A DNA stretch of 64,000 nucleotides from Myxococcales bacterium (GCA_012517325.1 JAAYVF010000013.1:44028-108027); one strand, 5' to 3'. Counted from the stretch's first letter, positions 38,085 through 47,682 are shown. Notes: generated from the letters alone by a model not told the origin. Program-made: numbers and translations.

Positions 38085-39344
38085 TTGCCGCGACATTCCT
38101 GGTTACGCCGAGGCTGGTGGTTTCTGCTTTTTTGTCTGCTCCTGGCGTCCTGCGCCGACGACAACGGCCGGGACGACGCCTCGCCGTCGGCCGGCGATTA
38201 CGTCGCCACCGGCAAACAGTACCTGACCGCGAACCAGGCGGCCGATGCCGCCCGGGCGTTCAACGAAGCCCTGGCCCTGGACCCGACCAACGTCGAAGCG
38301 CAGTACGGCCTGGTGCTGGCCGGCCCGATGCGCCTGTTCAACTTCATCGATCAGATCATCGGCACCATCAACAGCATTTCCTTCGCCGACCAACCCGACG
38401 ACAAGGCCAACGCGGCTTACGAACCGCCCGCGCCGCCCGCCAGCGGCAACGTCATCCAAGAATACATTTTCCAGGAAGTGGAATCCCAGCTCGCGGAAAG
38501 CGATTACTATTATCAACAATTGCGCGACCGGACCGACGCCCGGATTCGTCTGGACGACTATCGGCTGGTCATGGCGGACATCGAAATCCTGGCTTTCGGC
38601 GGCGATTTCGGCCCGCCGGAACTGGCGGTGATCGGCGGCCTCAACGCGATCGCCGACGGCCTGATGCGGCTCCTGCTGGCGCACAATTTCGAATTCGATT
38701 ACACCAAACTGCGCTTGCCGGCGACCGGCGAACTGACCGACACCATGGATATCATCAGCTTCGTGTTCGAGCTGCTCGGCGATTTGCTCGACAGCCCGAC
38801 GTATCCCAATTTTCTCTATCTCGACCGCTTCGACGGCGTGGCGCAAATGCAACAGGCCGGCATTCAACTGGGCAACGCCGGCGCCCGCCTCGAAGAAGCA
38901 TTCGCCAAGCTCGCCACCGAGCCGCTCGATCCCGACGCGCCGATCGCCTTCAGCGACCGGAACGGCAACGGCCGTTTCGACCTCGGCATCGACGGCGTGC
39001 AGGTCGGCGAGACGCTGGAGTTGCAACCGGATCTGGCCCTCGCGGTCAGCGATCTGGTCTATTCGCTGTCGCTGGTTTTTTACGAAGGGTCGTCCCTCGA
39101 TCCCACGCCAAATACCGAATACCTCTTCACCCTCAGCGAATTGAACGACCTGTTGCGGGTTCTGGGTGTGCTGCCGTTTGAACTCGGCCCGATCACGATC
39201 AGCGGCTTTCCGGGGTTCATCGGCATCGACATCGGCGAGTTTTTCGCCGACCCGGCGCCCGACGGGTTGCGCCGGATTTTGGAATGGGTCGTGGCGGTTT
39301 GGGAAAATCCGGGTGACTTCCTGCGCGGCTTGTTGGAACGCTAA
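38085..39344 (+). CDS. TPR-type lipoprotein, paralogue of the gene at 49470-50813
   Basis: A 419-residue lipoprotein: signal MPRHSWLRRGWWFLLF, lipobox LASC, then a TPR (about 45-80: AADAARAFNEALALDPTNVEA) and a long helical domain of unknown family. Start TTG at 38085 is preceded by GGGGGA; the longer in-frame reading from 37998 would bury the signal. It shares ordered sections with the protein encoded at 49470-50813: YGLVLAG.MRLFNF, FLYLDRFDGVAQMQQAGIQLG, a Ca-loop-like DRNGNGRFD, and the C-terminal GIDIGEFFADP. A lineage-specific paralogue family of unknown role. Its stop overlaps that of the convergent TetR gene. Confidence 0.7.
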   Translation: MPRHSWLRRGWWFLLFCLLLASCADDNGRDDASPSAGDYVATGKQYLTANQAADAARAFNEALALDPTNVEAQYGLVLAGPMRLFNFIDQIIGTINSISFADQPDDKANAAYEPPAPPASGNVIQEYIFQEVESQLAESDYYYQQLRDRTDARIRLDDYRLVMADIEILAFGGDFGPPELAVIGGLNAIADGLMRLLLAHNFEFDYTKLRLPATGELTDTMDIISFVFELLGDLLDSPTYPNFLYLDRFDGVAQMQQAGIQLGNAGARLEEAFAKLATEPLDPDAPIAFSDRNGNGRFDLGIDGVQVGETLELQPDLALAVSDLVYSLSLVFYEGSSLDPTPNTEYLFTLSELNDLLRVLGVLPFELGPITISGFPGFIGIDIGEFFADPAPDGLRRILEWVVAVWENPGDFLRGLLER

Positions 39345-39970
39345 CGGGGCGCTTTTTGCACCAGATAGGCTTCGATCACTCCGCAAATGTCGGCGGCCAG
39401 GCGGTCGTCGGTCAGCAGTTCGGGGTGATGCAAAACCGCGTTGTGCGTCAGGGTTTCGACGATATTGAAAATCACGAAGATCGTCAGGTTCAACTCGGCG
39501 GGCGGCAGCTTCGGATACCGGCGGCCCAGGTAGTCGCGCATCAGGTCGCGGATGTTTTCATCGATTTCACTGATTTTCTTCAGATCGCCCACCCGCGGCA
39601 CCTGCTCGACCAGCACGCGGTGCAGCCGCGGCTCCAGGCGATGCAGCTCGACCATCGCCGTCACCAGCGTGGCGATCGCCTGGGGAATCGGCTGCCCTTC
39701 GATTTCGGCGAACTTGGCCCGGATCATCTCCAATTCCAACAACCCCAGGCGGGTGTTGAGGGCGGCGACCAGGGCTTCCTTGTTGGGGAAATATTGATAA
39801 AGCGAGCCGATGCTCACGCCGGCCTTGGCGGCGATCTTGTTGGTGGTCGCCCGCTCGTAACCGTCTTGGATTAAAACCTGAGCGGTCGCCTCGAGAATGG
39901 CGTCCACCATGGCCATGGAACGTCGCTGCTTCGGTTGTTTGCGCGGGCGAATCAGGGGAGTGCGGCTCAT
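39341..39970 (-). CDS. TetR-family transcriptional regulator
   Basis: A 209-residue repressor. The N-terminal helix-turn-helix is textbook TetR (ILEATAQVLIQDGYERATT, then IAAKAGVSIGSLYQYFPNKEAL at about 42-66). The C-terminal ligand domain is all-helical and not assignable. The ATG at 39970 is preceded by GGGAG; the longer reading to 40207 is rejected. It is divergent from the S1P-lyase-like operon starting at 40195, the likely target; its operator should lie in 39971-40194. Confidence 0.88.
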   Translation of the reverse strand: MSRTPLIRPRKQPKQRRSMAMVDAILEATAQVLIQDGYERATTNKIAAKAGVSIGSLYQYFPNKEALVAALNTRLGLLELEMIRAKFAEIEGQPIPQAIATLVTAMVELHRLEPRLHRVLVEQVPRVGDLKKISEIDENIRDLMRDYLGRRYPKLPPAELNLTIFVIFNIVETLTHNAVLHHPELLTDDRLAADICGVIEAYLVQKAPR

Positions 39971-40194
39971 TGAAGATCTCCCGGAAATGCGAGTTGTTGG
40001 GCCATTTTCGATTACTCTAACATAGCAAAACGCGAGCGGATGCTCAACATAAATCCTTATTTTTTTCGGAGTCGGCCGCTTCGGCCGATCCATCCATTCC
40101 GCGCCATCGGTTTGCCGCCTGATTCGGCAGACTCGGCGATCGGTGAAAAACAGCGCGCGACGGTCCGGTCCGGATCGGCGTCGAGGAGCAGGGA

Positions 40195-41652
40195 ATGAGC
40201 GAAACAACCGTGCGTCTGCCGGAACACGGCCGGGATAAAAAGCAAATCCTCCAACAGATGCAAAGCTACCGCGAAAAGGACGCCGACTATCTGAGCGGCA
40301 AAACCTGGAGCCTCGTCTATTATCTGAACGACGAGCACACTGATTTTCTGCAAAAAGCCTACAACCTGTTTTTCTCGGAAAACGGACTCAACCCGATGGC
40401 CTTTCTCAGCCTCAAGCGCTTCGAATCCGAGGTCATCCGCATGACTGCCGTCATGCTCCCCGGCGACGAGGAAGCCGTCGGCACGATGACTTCCGGCGGC
40501 ACCGAAAGCTGCCTGCTGGCGGTTAAAACCTATCGCGACCTGGCCCGCGCGAAACGCGGCGTCCGCCGGCCGGAAATGGTCGCGCCGGAAACCATTCACG
40601 TCGCCTTCGAAAAGGCGGCCGAGTACTTCGGCGTCAAGCTGGTGCACGCCCCGCTCGGCAAGGATTACCGCGTCGACGTCAAGGCGATGAAGAAGCTGAT
40701 CAACCGACACACCGTCCTGCTGGCGGCGTCGGCGCCGTGCTACCCGTTCGGGGTCGTCGATCCGATCGAGGAAATCGGCCGCGTGGCGCTGCGGCACAAC
40801 CTGCCCTTCCACGTCGACGCCTGCCTGGGCGGCTTTCTGCTGCCGTTCGTGGAGAAATTGGGGCACGACGTGCCGGTCTTCGATTTCCGCGTGCCGGGCG
40901 TCACCTCCATGTCGGCCGACGTGCACAAATACGGCTTCGCCGCCAAGGGCGCCTCGACGATCGTCTACCGGAACATGGACTACCTGAAACACCAATTCTT
41001 CATCAGCGAAAACTGGCCGGGCGGCATTTTCTTTTCCCCCGCGCTGCTCGGCACCCGGCCGGGCGGCAGCATTGCCGCCGCCTGGGCGGCGATGCAGGCG
41101 CAGGGCGAGACCGGCTATCTGGAAAACGCGCGGCGGATCATGGCCTCGGTGAAGCAAATGCGCGACGGCATCGCCGCGATTCCCGAGTTGGAGGTGCTGG
41201 GCAAGCCGCACGGCGCGATTCTCGCCTACCGTTCCAAGTCGCCGGACCTGAACGTTTTCGCGGTCGGCGATCAACTCGAAAAACGGGGCTGGCACATCGA
41301 CCGCCAGCAGAAGCCCGACAGCCTCCACGCGATGGTCACGCCGCACCACGGCAAGGTGATCGACCTGTACCTCAAGGACTTGCGCGAATCCGTGGCATTC
41401 GTCAAAGCACATCCCGAGCTGGCCGGCCAGGGCGGCGCCGCGATGTACGGCCTGATCTCGCACGTGCCGCTGCGGGGCATGATCCGCCAGAAGGTTCTGC
41501 AGATGGTCATGGACCTTTACGGCGCGGCGCCCAAGATGATCGATCCGGAAGCCGGGCAAAACGCCGACGATTGGTCGATGAAGGCGGGCCTGTATTACCT
41601 GGAACTGAAGAAAAAAGCCGAAAAATTCTGGAACGAAACCCTGAAACGATAA
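40195..41652 (+). CDS. Sphingosine-1-phosphate lyase-like PLP enzyme
   Basis: A 485-residue group II PLP decarboxylase-fold enzyme. It is closest by motif to sphingosine-1-phosphate lyase rather than to glutamate decarboxylase: VGTMTSGGTESCLLAVKTYRDLA, VAFEKAAEYFGVKLV, SAPCYPFGVVDPIEE, FHVDACLGGFLLPF, SMSADVHKYGF with Schiff-base Lys245, and GTRPGGSIAAAWAAM. The family cleaves phosphorylated sphingoid bases to phosphoethanolamine and a fatty aldehyde, and some bacterial members act on other substrates. Unlike the eukaryotic enzyme there is no N-terminal membrane helix. First gene of an operon with a DUF819 protein, an Ntn-hydrolase-like lipoprotein and an outer-membrane protein. Confidence 0.82.
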   Translation: MSETTVRLPEHGRDKKQILQQMQSYREKDADYLSGKTWSLVYYLNDEHTDFLQKAYNLFFSENGLNPMAFLSLKRFESEVIRMTAVMLPGDEEAVGTMTSGGTESCLLAVKTYRDLARAKRGVRRPEMVAPETIHVAFEKAAEYFGVKLVHAPLGKDYRVDVKAMKKLINRHTVLLAASAPCYPFGVVDPIEEIGRVALRHNLPFHVDACLGGFLLPFVEKLGHDVPVFDFRVPGVTSMSADVHKYGFAAKGASTIVYRNMDYLKHQFFISENWPGGIFFSPALLGTRPGGSIAAAWAAMQAQGETGYLENARRIMASVKQMRDGIAAIPELEVLGKPHGAILAYRSKSPDLNVFAVGDQLEKRGWHIDRQQKPDSLHAMVTPHHGKVIDLYLKDLRESVAFVKAHPELAGQGGAAMYGLISHVPLRGMIRQKVLQMVMDLYGAAPKMIDPEAGQNADDWSMKAGLYYLELKKKAEKFWNETLKR

Positions 41653-41680
41653 CCAACCGGGATCGGCGGAACCGACAGCA

Positions 41681-42820
41681 ATGAAGATCGCCATCTGGAT
41701 TTTTCAAGCCGCTTTCTGTTTCATCACGCCGGCCGTCGTGCTGCGGCTGGCCAAGCGTTCCAAAATCATCCGCTCGCTCAGCCCGGTCGTGGTCTGCTAC
41801 CTCGCCGGCATGATCCTGATCAATCAACCCTTCGTGGATTTCGACCGGAATTTCAACATGACCCTCTGCGGCGTCGCCGTGGCCCTGGCCATCCCGATGC
41901 TGCTTTATTCCGTCGATTTCATCGGCTGGTTCCGGCTCGCCGGCTCGACGATGCTGGCCTTCACGCTCGCGTCGGTCACGGTGGTGATCGCGGCGATCGG
42001 CGCGCACTACGCCTTCCGCCCCTACCTGGCCGACACCGCGCAAATGGCGGGCATGCTCACCGGCGTCTACATCGGCGGCACGGGCAACATGAACGCCGTC
42101 GGCATCATGGTCAACGCCAAGCCCGACATCTTCGTCATGCTCAACACCGCCGACATGATCTGGTCGTTCGCCTACCTGGCGTTTCTGATGACCGTGGCGG
42201 GACGGCTCTTCGGCCTGTTTTTGCGGCCTTTTCCGTACGCGCCCGGGACGGGTCCGGTCGGCGACGGCGAATCGTGGGACGGTGCCTTCGACAACCGCCT
42301 GCCGCCCTGGCGGCCGCTGCTGCTCATCACCGGTCTGACGTTGCTGATCGTCGCGGCCGGCCTGCTCGTCAAAGGCTATCTGCCGGCGAGCTCGCAGGAC
42401 GCGGTCTTCGTCCTGATCATCACGACGCTGGGCATTCTGGCGTCGTTCAACCGGCGGATCCGCGCCTGGCCGGGCACCCAGGGCCTGGGCCAATACCTGA
42501 TGGTTTCATTTTTCTGCTCGCTGGGCTTCACCGCCGACTTGGGCAAGCTGTTCGGCTCCTCGCTGATGATTTTCATTTTCGACGCCGTGGTGATCATCGG
42601 CTCGGTGGCGCTGCACATGGTGACGTGCTGGCTGTTCCGCATCGACCGCGACACCGCGATCATCACCTCGGTCGCCGCGATTTTCTCGCCGCCGTTCGTG
42701 CCGTCGGTCGCGATGGCTTTGCGCAACAAGGAAATTCTGGTTTCGGGCATCGCCAGCGGCTTGATCGGCTACGCGATCGCCAACTACATCGGCGCCGCCG
42801 TCACCTGGTTGCTGCTCTAA
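41681..42820 (+). CDS. DUF819 family membrane protein
   Basis: A 379-residue polytopic inner-membrane protein with about ten helices. The segment MLTGVYIGGTGNMNAVGI is characteristic of DUF819 (YjcL-like) proteins and repeats the G-x-G-N pattern of transporters with two inverted halves. It lies 28 bp after the S1P-lyase-like gene. Transport of the operon's substrate or product is the likely role but unproven. Confidence 0.8.
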   Translation: MKIAIWIFQAAFCFITPAVVLRLAKRSKIIRSLSPVVVCYLAGMILINQPFVDFDRNFNMTLCGVAVALAIPMLLYSVDFIGWFRLAGSTMLAFTLASVTVVIAAIGAHYAFRPYLADTAQMAGMLTGVYIGGTGNMNAVGIMVNAKPDIFVMLNTADMIWSFAYLAFLMTVAGRLFGLFLRPFPYAPGTGPVGDGESWDGAFDNRLPPWRPLLLITGLTLLIVAAGLLVKGYLPASSQDAVFVLIITTLGILASFNRRIRAWPGTQGLGQYLMVSFFCSLGFTADLGKLFGSSLMIFIFDAVVIIGSVALHMVTCWLFRIDRDTAIITSVAAIFSPPFVPSVAMALRNKEILVSGIASGLIGYAIANYIGAAVTWLLL

Positions 42821-42869
42821 ACACGAAAGGAGCAAGACCCTGAAACATCTGCCCACTCCAACCCACCCG

Positions 42870-44771
42870 GTGTCCCGGTTGTTTTCGCGTCATTTGCTCA
42901 TCGCCCTGGCCGCGTTGCTGCTCCCGGCCTTGTTGACCGGTTGCGCGGCGGAAACCAAACAGCCGGACTATTTCGAGGTTCTGGAGGTCAGCGGTACTCC
43001 CTATGAACGAGGCTATCAACAAGGCGTTCACTTCGCGGACAAGATCCGGTCGTTCTACACCATGCTGCTCACCAACTCGATCTTCCCCTACCTGAACCGC
43101 GACCGCGACGACGTCAGTTCGGTGCTGATGCCCTACCAGGACGAGGATGTGTACGGCGACGGCAAATTCCCCCACCAGATGATGCTCGAATCGGCGCGCA
43201 TCTTCGCCGAATTCATCCCCCAGGAGTACCTGGACGAGATGCGCGGGCTCGCCGACGGCTCCGGCATGCCCTACGAGGAAATCCTGCTGCTCAACACGTT
43301 TTTCGACACGCTGATGGGCTTCCGCGGCATCACCTTCTACATCCGTCTCGTGCAGGGGCCGCGGCTGGAATGGTTCGAGTTCGTCGGCGACCTGGACCAG
43401 GACGGCATCGACAACGACGGCGACGGTGAAATCGACGAACCGGCGGAAGGCCGGCAGAAACCCTACGAGCCCTCGCCCTTCGCGCACATGAGTGAAGTGC
43501 CGCTCGACGCGAAGCTGCGGTTCATCCTCGACGACGACAAGCCGGGTGTGTCTCCCGATTCCATCCGGATTCAGCTCGACGACAAGCTCTATCTGGCCGG
43601 CGATCCGAGCATTGAAACCAGCCCGTACGCGCGCGACGGCAAGACCATCGAGGTCGTCTTCACCCCGCCCGAGGGCCTACCGCCCGCCAGCGTCGTTTCG
43701 CTGATCCTGCAGGCGACGGATCTGACCGAAATCGAGCGGATCAAGCCCTACCACCCCCGCCCGATGCGCGACGAACGCATCACCTTCACCACCGCCGGCT
43801 ACGGCGCCCGCCCGGCGGAAGTGCCGAACCGGGGTTTGGACGACGGCCGCACCCAGCCGCCGTCCTACGGGTTCGCGGTGCGCGGCTCGGCGACCCGCGA
43901 CGGCAACCTGTACGTGGCCCATCACTTCGCGATGATCGACAGCAACACCATGCACAAGCACGTGACGCTGATCATCCACCACCCGAATGACGGCGCGCCG
44001 TTCGCGGTATTGGGCTATACCGGCGTGATCTGGGGCCTCAGCGGCATCAACAGCCGCGGCTTCACCTATTTCTTCGACACCAGCGACACCCTCAACAACC
44101 CGTTCACGCAGTCGTTCAACGAGGGGCTGATTTTCGCCAAACTCACCCCGCACGGCGTGCCGGCCGGCTTCATGGGCCGGGAAATGCTGAAATACTACGG
44201 CCAGGTGGCCGAAGGGCTGGATTACCTGCGCGCAACCCCCGCCTCGTTCGGCTGGAACTTCCTGCTGGCCGACGCGAACGGTGACATGGCCGCGGCCGAA
44301 ATCGATTCCGACATCACCGCGCGGCCGGAGGGCGGTTTCTATACCTACTCCGCCGATCCCGACAACCCGGAAAATCGGGACGCCGCGGGCCGCCTTTACG
44401 GCAGCGTCGGCCCCGACGACCTGCGCATCGCCTCGCACTACCAGAAAGACCTCAACGAGATCGGTTACGAGCTCGTCACTTTCAACATTCAGCCGCAACG
44501 CTACTGGAGCAGTTTTTACTTCCGCTCCCTGCGCGCCTTCTACAACGCCGGCGACGCCCTGGCGGCCGAGTACGGCCAACTGGACCGCCAGCGGATCATG
44601 AACATCCTCGGCCGCAAGGCACTGGCGGATCAACGCGACAGCATGGTGGCCGCGGTCTTCGAGCCGCAAACGCTGAAAATGTTCGTCGCCGCCGGCGAGG
44701 TTCCCGCCACCGATGCCGGGTTCCGCGCCTTCGATCTCAAAAAACGCTTCCAGGGAGGGACCGCGCGATGA
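42870..44771 (+). CDS. Lipoprotein with C45/choloylglycine-hydrolase-like Ntn-hydrolase fold
   Basis: A 633-residue lipoprotein (lipobox LLTGC). Residues about 35-150 and 325-620 resemble C45-type Ntn hydrolases (acyltransferase, phospholipase-B-like): GTPYERGYQQG, YEEILLLNTFFD, then PSYGFAVRGSATRDGNLYVAHHFAMID, which matches the C-x-x-F-A-x-x-G-x-A-T-x-D-G segment. The expected N-nucleophile Cys appears replaced by Ser (Ser332). Between the parts is an insert with the Ca-binding run DQDGIDNDGDGEID (about 176-189). GTG at 42870 has no ribosome-binding site. A CTG at 42840, in frame and 7 bp after AAAGGAG (42826-42832), may be the true start. It overlaps the next gene by 4 bp. Confidence 0.7.
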   Translation: MSRLFSRHLLIALAALLLPALLTGCAAETKQPDYFEVLEVSGTPYERGYQQGVHFADKIRSFYTMLLTNSIFPYLNRDRDDVSSVLMPYQDEDVYGDGKFPHQMMLESARIFAEFIPQEYLDEMRGLADGSGMPYEEILLLNTFFDTLMGFRGITFYIRLVQGPRLEWFEFVGDLDQDGIDNDGDGEIDEPAEGRQKPYEPSPFAHMSEVPLDAKLRFILDDDKPGVSPDSIRIQLDDKLYLAGDPSIETSPYARDGKTIEVVFTPPEGLPPASVVSLILQATDLTEIERIKPYHPRPMRDERITFTTAGYGARPAEVPNRGLDDGRTQPPSYGFAVRGSATRDGNLYVAHHFAMIDSNTMHKHVTLIIHHPNDGAPFAVLGYTGVIWGLSGINSRGFTYFFDTSDTLNNPFTQSFNEGLIFAKLTPHGVPAGFMGREMLKYYGQVAEGLDYLRATPASFGWNFLLADANGDMAAAEIDSDITARPEGGFYTYSADPDNPENRDAAGRLYGSVGPDDLRIASHYQKDLNEIGYELVTFNIQPQRYWSSFYFRSLRAFYNAGDALAAEYGQLDRQRIMNILGRKALADQRDSMVAAVFEPQTLKMFVAAGEVPATDAGFRAFDLKKRFQGGTAR

Positions 44772-45985
44772 ACCAACGCCTCGTTGCCGGCCTCCTTGGC
44801 CTGATGCTTTGCCTGACCGCCGGCGCCGCCTGGGCGGGCTTCACCGAAACCCTGCCGCAAGGCGCCTTCATGCTCGACGTCAGTTACCTGTATTCCTACC
44901 TCAACAGCGCCTACGACGACGACGGCCGCAAGGTGCCGCTGATCGAGGAAGTAAAGCGCTACGAGCCGGGCGCCGGCCTGCAGGGCACGCTGATTCCCAA
45001 GGCGCGGACCGAATTCGGCATCCTCGTCAGCCAGCTTCAATACGGCATTTTCGACAACCTTTCCGCCGGCATCGGCGTTCCCGTCGTCCTGTACACGAAA
45101 ATCGACCCGGATTTTCAGTGGGACAAGGGCGATTACAATTGGAACCTCGGCCGCAGCTACAGCGAGCAGGATTTTTGGGATTGGGCGGGCAGCATGGGCC
45201 AGCCCAAGCCGGGAAAGTGGCGCGGCAACGAAGGCGTCCTGGGCGACATCCAACTCGGGACGCGCTGGCGCTTCACCGACGGTTACCAGAGCTGGGAAAA
45301 GCTAGGGCTGGCCATGGCCGGCATGATGACCGTCGCCTTGCCAACCGGCAAGCAGCCCGATCCCGAGGAAGTCGTCACCGCCGGCACTACCTCGTGGGAT
45401 CTCCATTCGAACGGCGACCTCGGCTTCCACGTGTCGCTCGACAAGTCGTTCAAGGAAAGCCTCGACGGCCGCCTGCTGGTGGGCGTCGACGCGTTTTACG
45501 AATTCCTGCTGCCGCACCGCTATGAGTCGCCCGAAGGCAAGAAAAACCCGCTGCTGCTGAACTACCGGCCGTTCACCGGCAAGTACTACACCATCGACGG
45601 CGGCGACTTCACCGGTGGGTCGGTCCAGACCGACATCGTGCCCTGGAAGGGGCCGGCCCTCGGCACCTGGCTGACCAAGGGCGACGTCGAAAAGGCCAAA
45701 GCGCTGCCGCCGTTGCTGACGTTCTCGTTCCGCTATTCGTTCATCTACCTGCAGCAAACCGACTGGCAGTCCGATTCCGAAATCTGGGACTACGACCGCG
45801 AGCGCCTCTGGCGGCCCGGCTACAAGAACATGCTCAACGGGCAGATGGTGCTCAGCCTCCTGCGACTCGGCGCACCGCTGCAACCGTACGTCGCCTACCG
45901 CAACCTGACCTGGATTCCGGGCAAGAACTGCCGCGCCGCCGACGTGCTCAGCGCCGGCACCCGCGTGCTGATGAAATTTTGGTAA
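44768..45985 (+). CDS. Outer-membrane beta-barrel transporter-like protein
   Basis: A 405-residue protein: signal peptide to AAWAGF, then alternating beta strands ending in an aromatic residue (KFW). Segments such as NLSAGIGVPVV, GDIQLGTRWRF and VALPTGKQPDPEE resemble the 'MetA-pathway/transporter' barrel family, which passes hydrophobic substrates. Its ATG overlaps the Ntn-hydrolase-like lipoprotein stop, tying uptake or release across the outer membrane to that enzyme. Last gene of the operon, followed by a strong terminator. Confidence 0.7.
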   Translation: MNQRLVAGLLGLMLCLTAGAAWAGFTETLPQGAFMLDVSYLYSYLNSAYDDDGRKVPLIEEVKRYEPGAGLQGTLIPKARTEFGILVSQLQYGIFDNLSAGIGVPVVLYTKIDPDFQWDKGDYNWNLGRSYSEQDFWDWAGSMGQPKPGKWRGNEGVLGDIQLGTRWRFTDGYQSWEKLGLAMAGMMTVALPTGKQPDPEEVVTAGTTSWDLHSNGDLGFHVSLDKSFKESLDGRLLVGVDAFYEFLLPHRYESPEGKKNPLLLNYRPFTGKYYTIDGGDFTGGSVQTDIVPWKGPALGTWLTKGDVEKAKALPPLLTFSFRYSFIYLQQTDWQSDSEIWDYDRERLWRPGYKNMLNGQMVLSLLRLGAPLQPYVAYRNLTWIPGKNCRAADVLSAGTRVLMKFW

Positions 45986-46003
45986 AGAATTCGATCGAAC
46001 AAT

Positions 46004-46029
46004 GGCTCCTCTCGCGAGGGGCCCTTTTT
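46004..46029 (+). terminator. Rho-independent terminator of the S1P-lyase-like operon
   Basis: GGCTCCTC (46004-46011) pairs with GAGGGGCC (46016-46023) around TCGC, with one G-U pair, followed by CTTTTTGTTT. It lies 18 bp past the stop. Confidence 0.85.
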
Positions 46030-46048
46030 GTTTGATAGGGATGCGGGA

Positions 46049-47272
46049 TCAGCAGCCGCAGCCTTGGTCGGCATCGTTATCTTCTTCCGTATTGTCGTCT
46101 GCTGTATCATCGTCGAAATTCGGTTCGTCATTTTCCCGGCAGACAATCCCATTGAAGTAGATGCTGCCCTGACTGTCATTTTGAAGATAGTAAGGCACGT
46201 CAACCAATTGATCGCCGCAGTCGTATTCATATATCCATTGCATGTTTCCATCAACATTCATTTTACTTGCCATGATATTTGTTATTGGCATCTCCGAGTC
46301 CGAGAAATATCCTCCTTCCGCCAGGATGTTTATATCCATTTCCCATCCTACGGTCATATCGACAAGATTGAGCCAAGAATGATCGGTTATTAAATCACCT
46401 TGCCGCAGCAACAATCCTTCCAGCGAATACTCTTGAATGCGAATCGGTATAGGCTCCCCACTATTTAATAGTTCCGCTTCGTCAATGCCCCCGATGAAAA
46501 AACGACTCGTTGTCAATTCTGCCAATACCGAATACCACTCGGCAGTGTCCACTACTGTTTTGGTCGGGTAAAGATTGTTAAATGGCAGTAACAAAGACCA
46601 GAAGATTCCCCCGTTTTCCGAGAATTTTTGTATTTTTGCTCCGTCCTCACCTTCACTCAGTAAAAAGAATGAACCGTCAACGGCCGGCACCACTCGAATC
46701 AGCGTTATCCAATCGGCATCGGAATTATTACCTTCAAGACGCCATTTCTCATTCATTTCGGAATCGAGCACAATCAATTCGTCGGCACATGATTGTTCGT
46801 TCATTTTCCATATCATCGCATTTGTCGTCTCGTTGATCCGATAAAATTCTCCCCGGAAATCGCACTGCTGGCTGGCTTGATAATCAATATTTATTGTCAG
46901 ATCGCCTGAGGCGGTAAATCGTTGAATCGTCGCAACCTTGGTCGGCCCAATCGTCGATGATAATAGAATAATTCCGCCATCCTCGTCACAGGTTAAATTT
47001 CCGAATTGCCCATTGTAATCGGCAAGCCACTCCATGTCGCCATTCTCACTAATGCGCATGATCGATTTTTCGCCAGCCAAATACACTTCATCATCCGCGC
47101 AAAGCAGCAACTGCCGATCCCAATAATCGGATGAGGGAGGAAAAAATTCCCATTCGACATCACCGTTTTTATCCAACTTGGCCACATAAAATTTCTGATC
47201 TCCCCAACTGCTTTCCAGGGTGATAATCAGCAATAACAGTATAAGTATTGCTATAGGTCGGATTTTAATCAT
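46049..47272 (-). CDS. Exported protein with acidic C-terminus ending in GCGC
   Basis: A 407-residue protein with a signal peptide (MIKIRPIAILILLLL) lacking a lipobox. The body has repeated beta-rich sections (SENGDMEWLADYN, SASGDLTINIDYQ, VDGNMQWIYEY), suggesting a beta-propeller. The last 30 residues are Asp/Glu/Asn-rich and end exactly GCGC. The same ending occurs in the protein at 55140-55796. Base composition is visibly more AT-rich than the neighbours, with A/T-ending codons, which suggests recent acquisition. No family is recognised. Confidence 0.7.
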   Translation of the reverse strand: MIKIRPIAILILLLLIITLESSWGDQKFYVAKLDKNGDVEWEFFPPSSDYWDRQLLLCADDEVYLAGEKSIMRISENGDMEWLADYNGQFGNLTCDEDGGIILLSSTIGPTKVATIQRFTASGDLTINIDYQASQQCDFRGEFYRINETTNAMIWKMNEQSCADELIVLDSEMNEKWRLEGNNSDADWITLIRVVPAVDGSFFLLSEGEDGAKIQKFSENGGIFWSLLLPFNNLYPTKTVVDTAEWYSVLAELTTSRFFIGGIDEAELLNSGEPIPIRIQEYSLEGLLLRQGDLITDHSWLNLVDMTVGWEMDINILAEGGYFSDSEMPITNIMASKMNVDGNMQWIYEYDCGDQLVDVPYYLQNDSQGSIYFNGIVCRENDEPNFDDDTADDNTEEDNDADQGCGC

Positions 47273-47682
47273 GATTCACCAAACCCATCAGGGGAATTCC
47301 GAGATTTCCGGGGGCAGTATATAAAAATTGGAATTTTCGGAGCATTATTTAATTCCATTCTTCGACCACCCTCGGAATCCTCACAAATGTCTTTTCGATT
47401 ATTCCCCAACACATGGACAAATAACACTATGTTGCGTTGTCAAAGTCAAGGCTTGTAAATCAGAGAATTTCCAAAGCCCATTGGTAGTGATGGGTTGGTG
47501 AGCGGCGGCGTGGTTTCCGGCTGGCGCACGGAAAGACGACGTAAGGTTTTATCGCGGCTGCTAAGCCGCTCCTACACCAGTCAGGTCGCTTGCGCTCCCG
47601 GCGTGGTTACCGGCTGGCGCACGGAACGACGGTAAGGGTTTTCGATATTTCCTAACATCCCGTCAGTGACGATTGAATCTAG

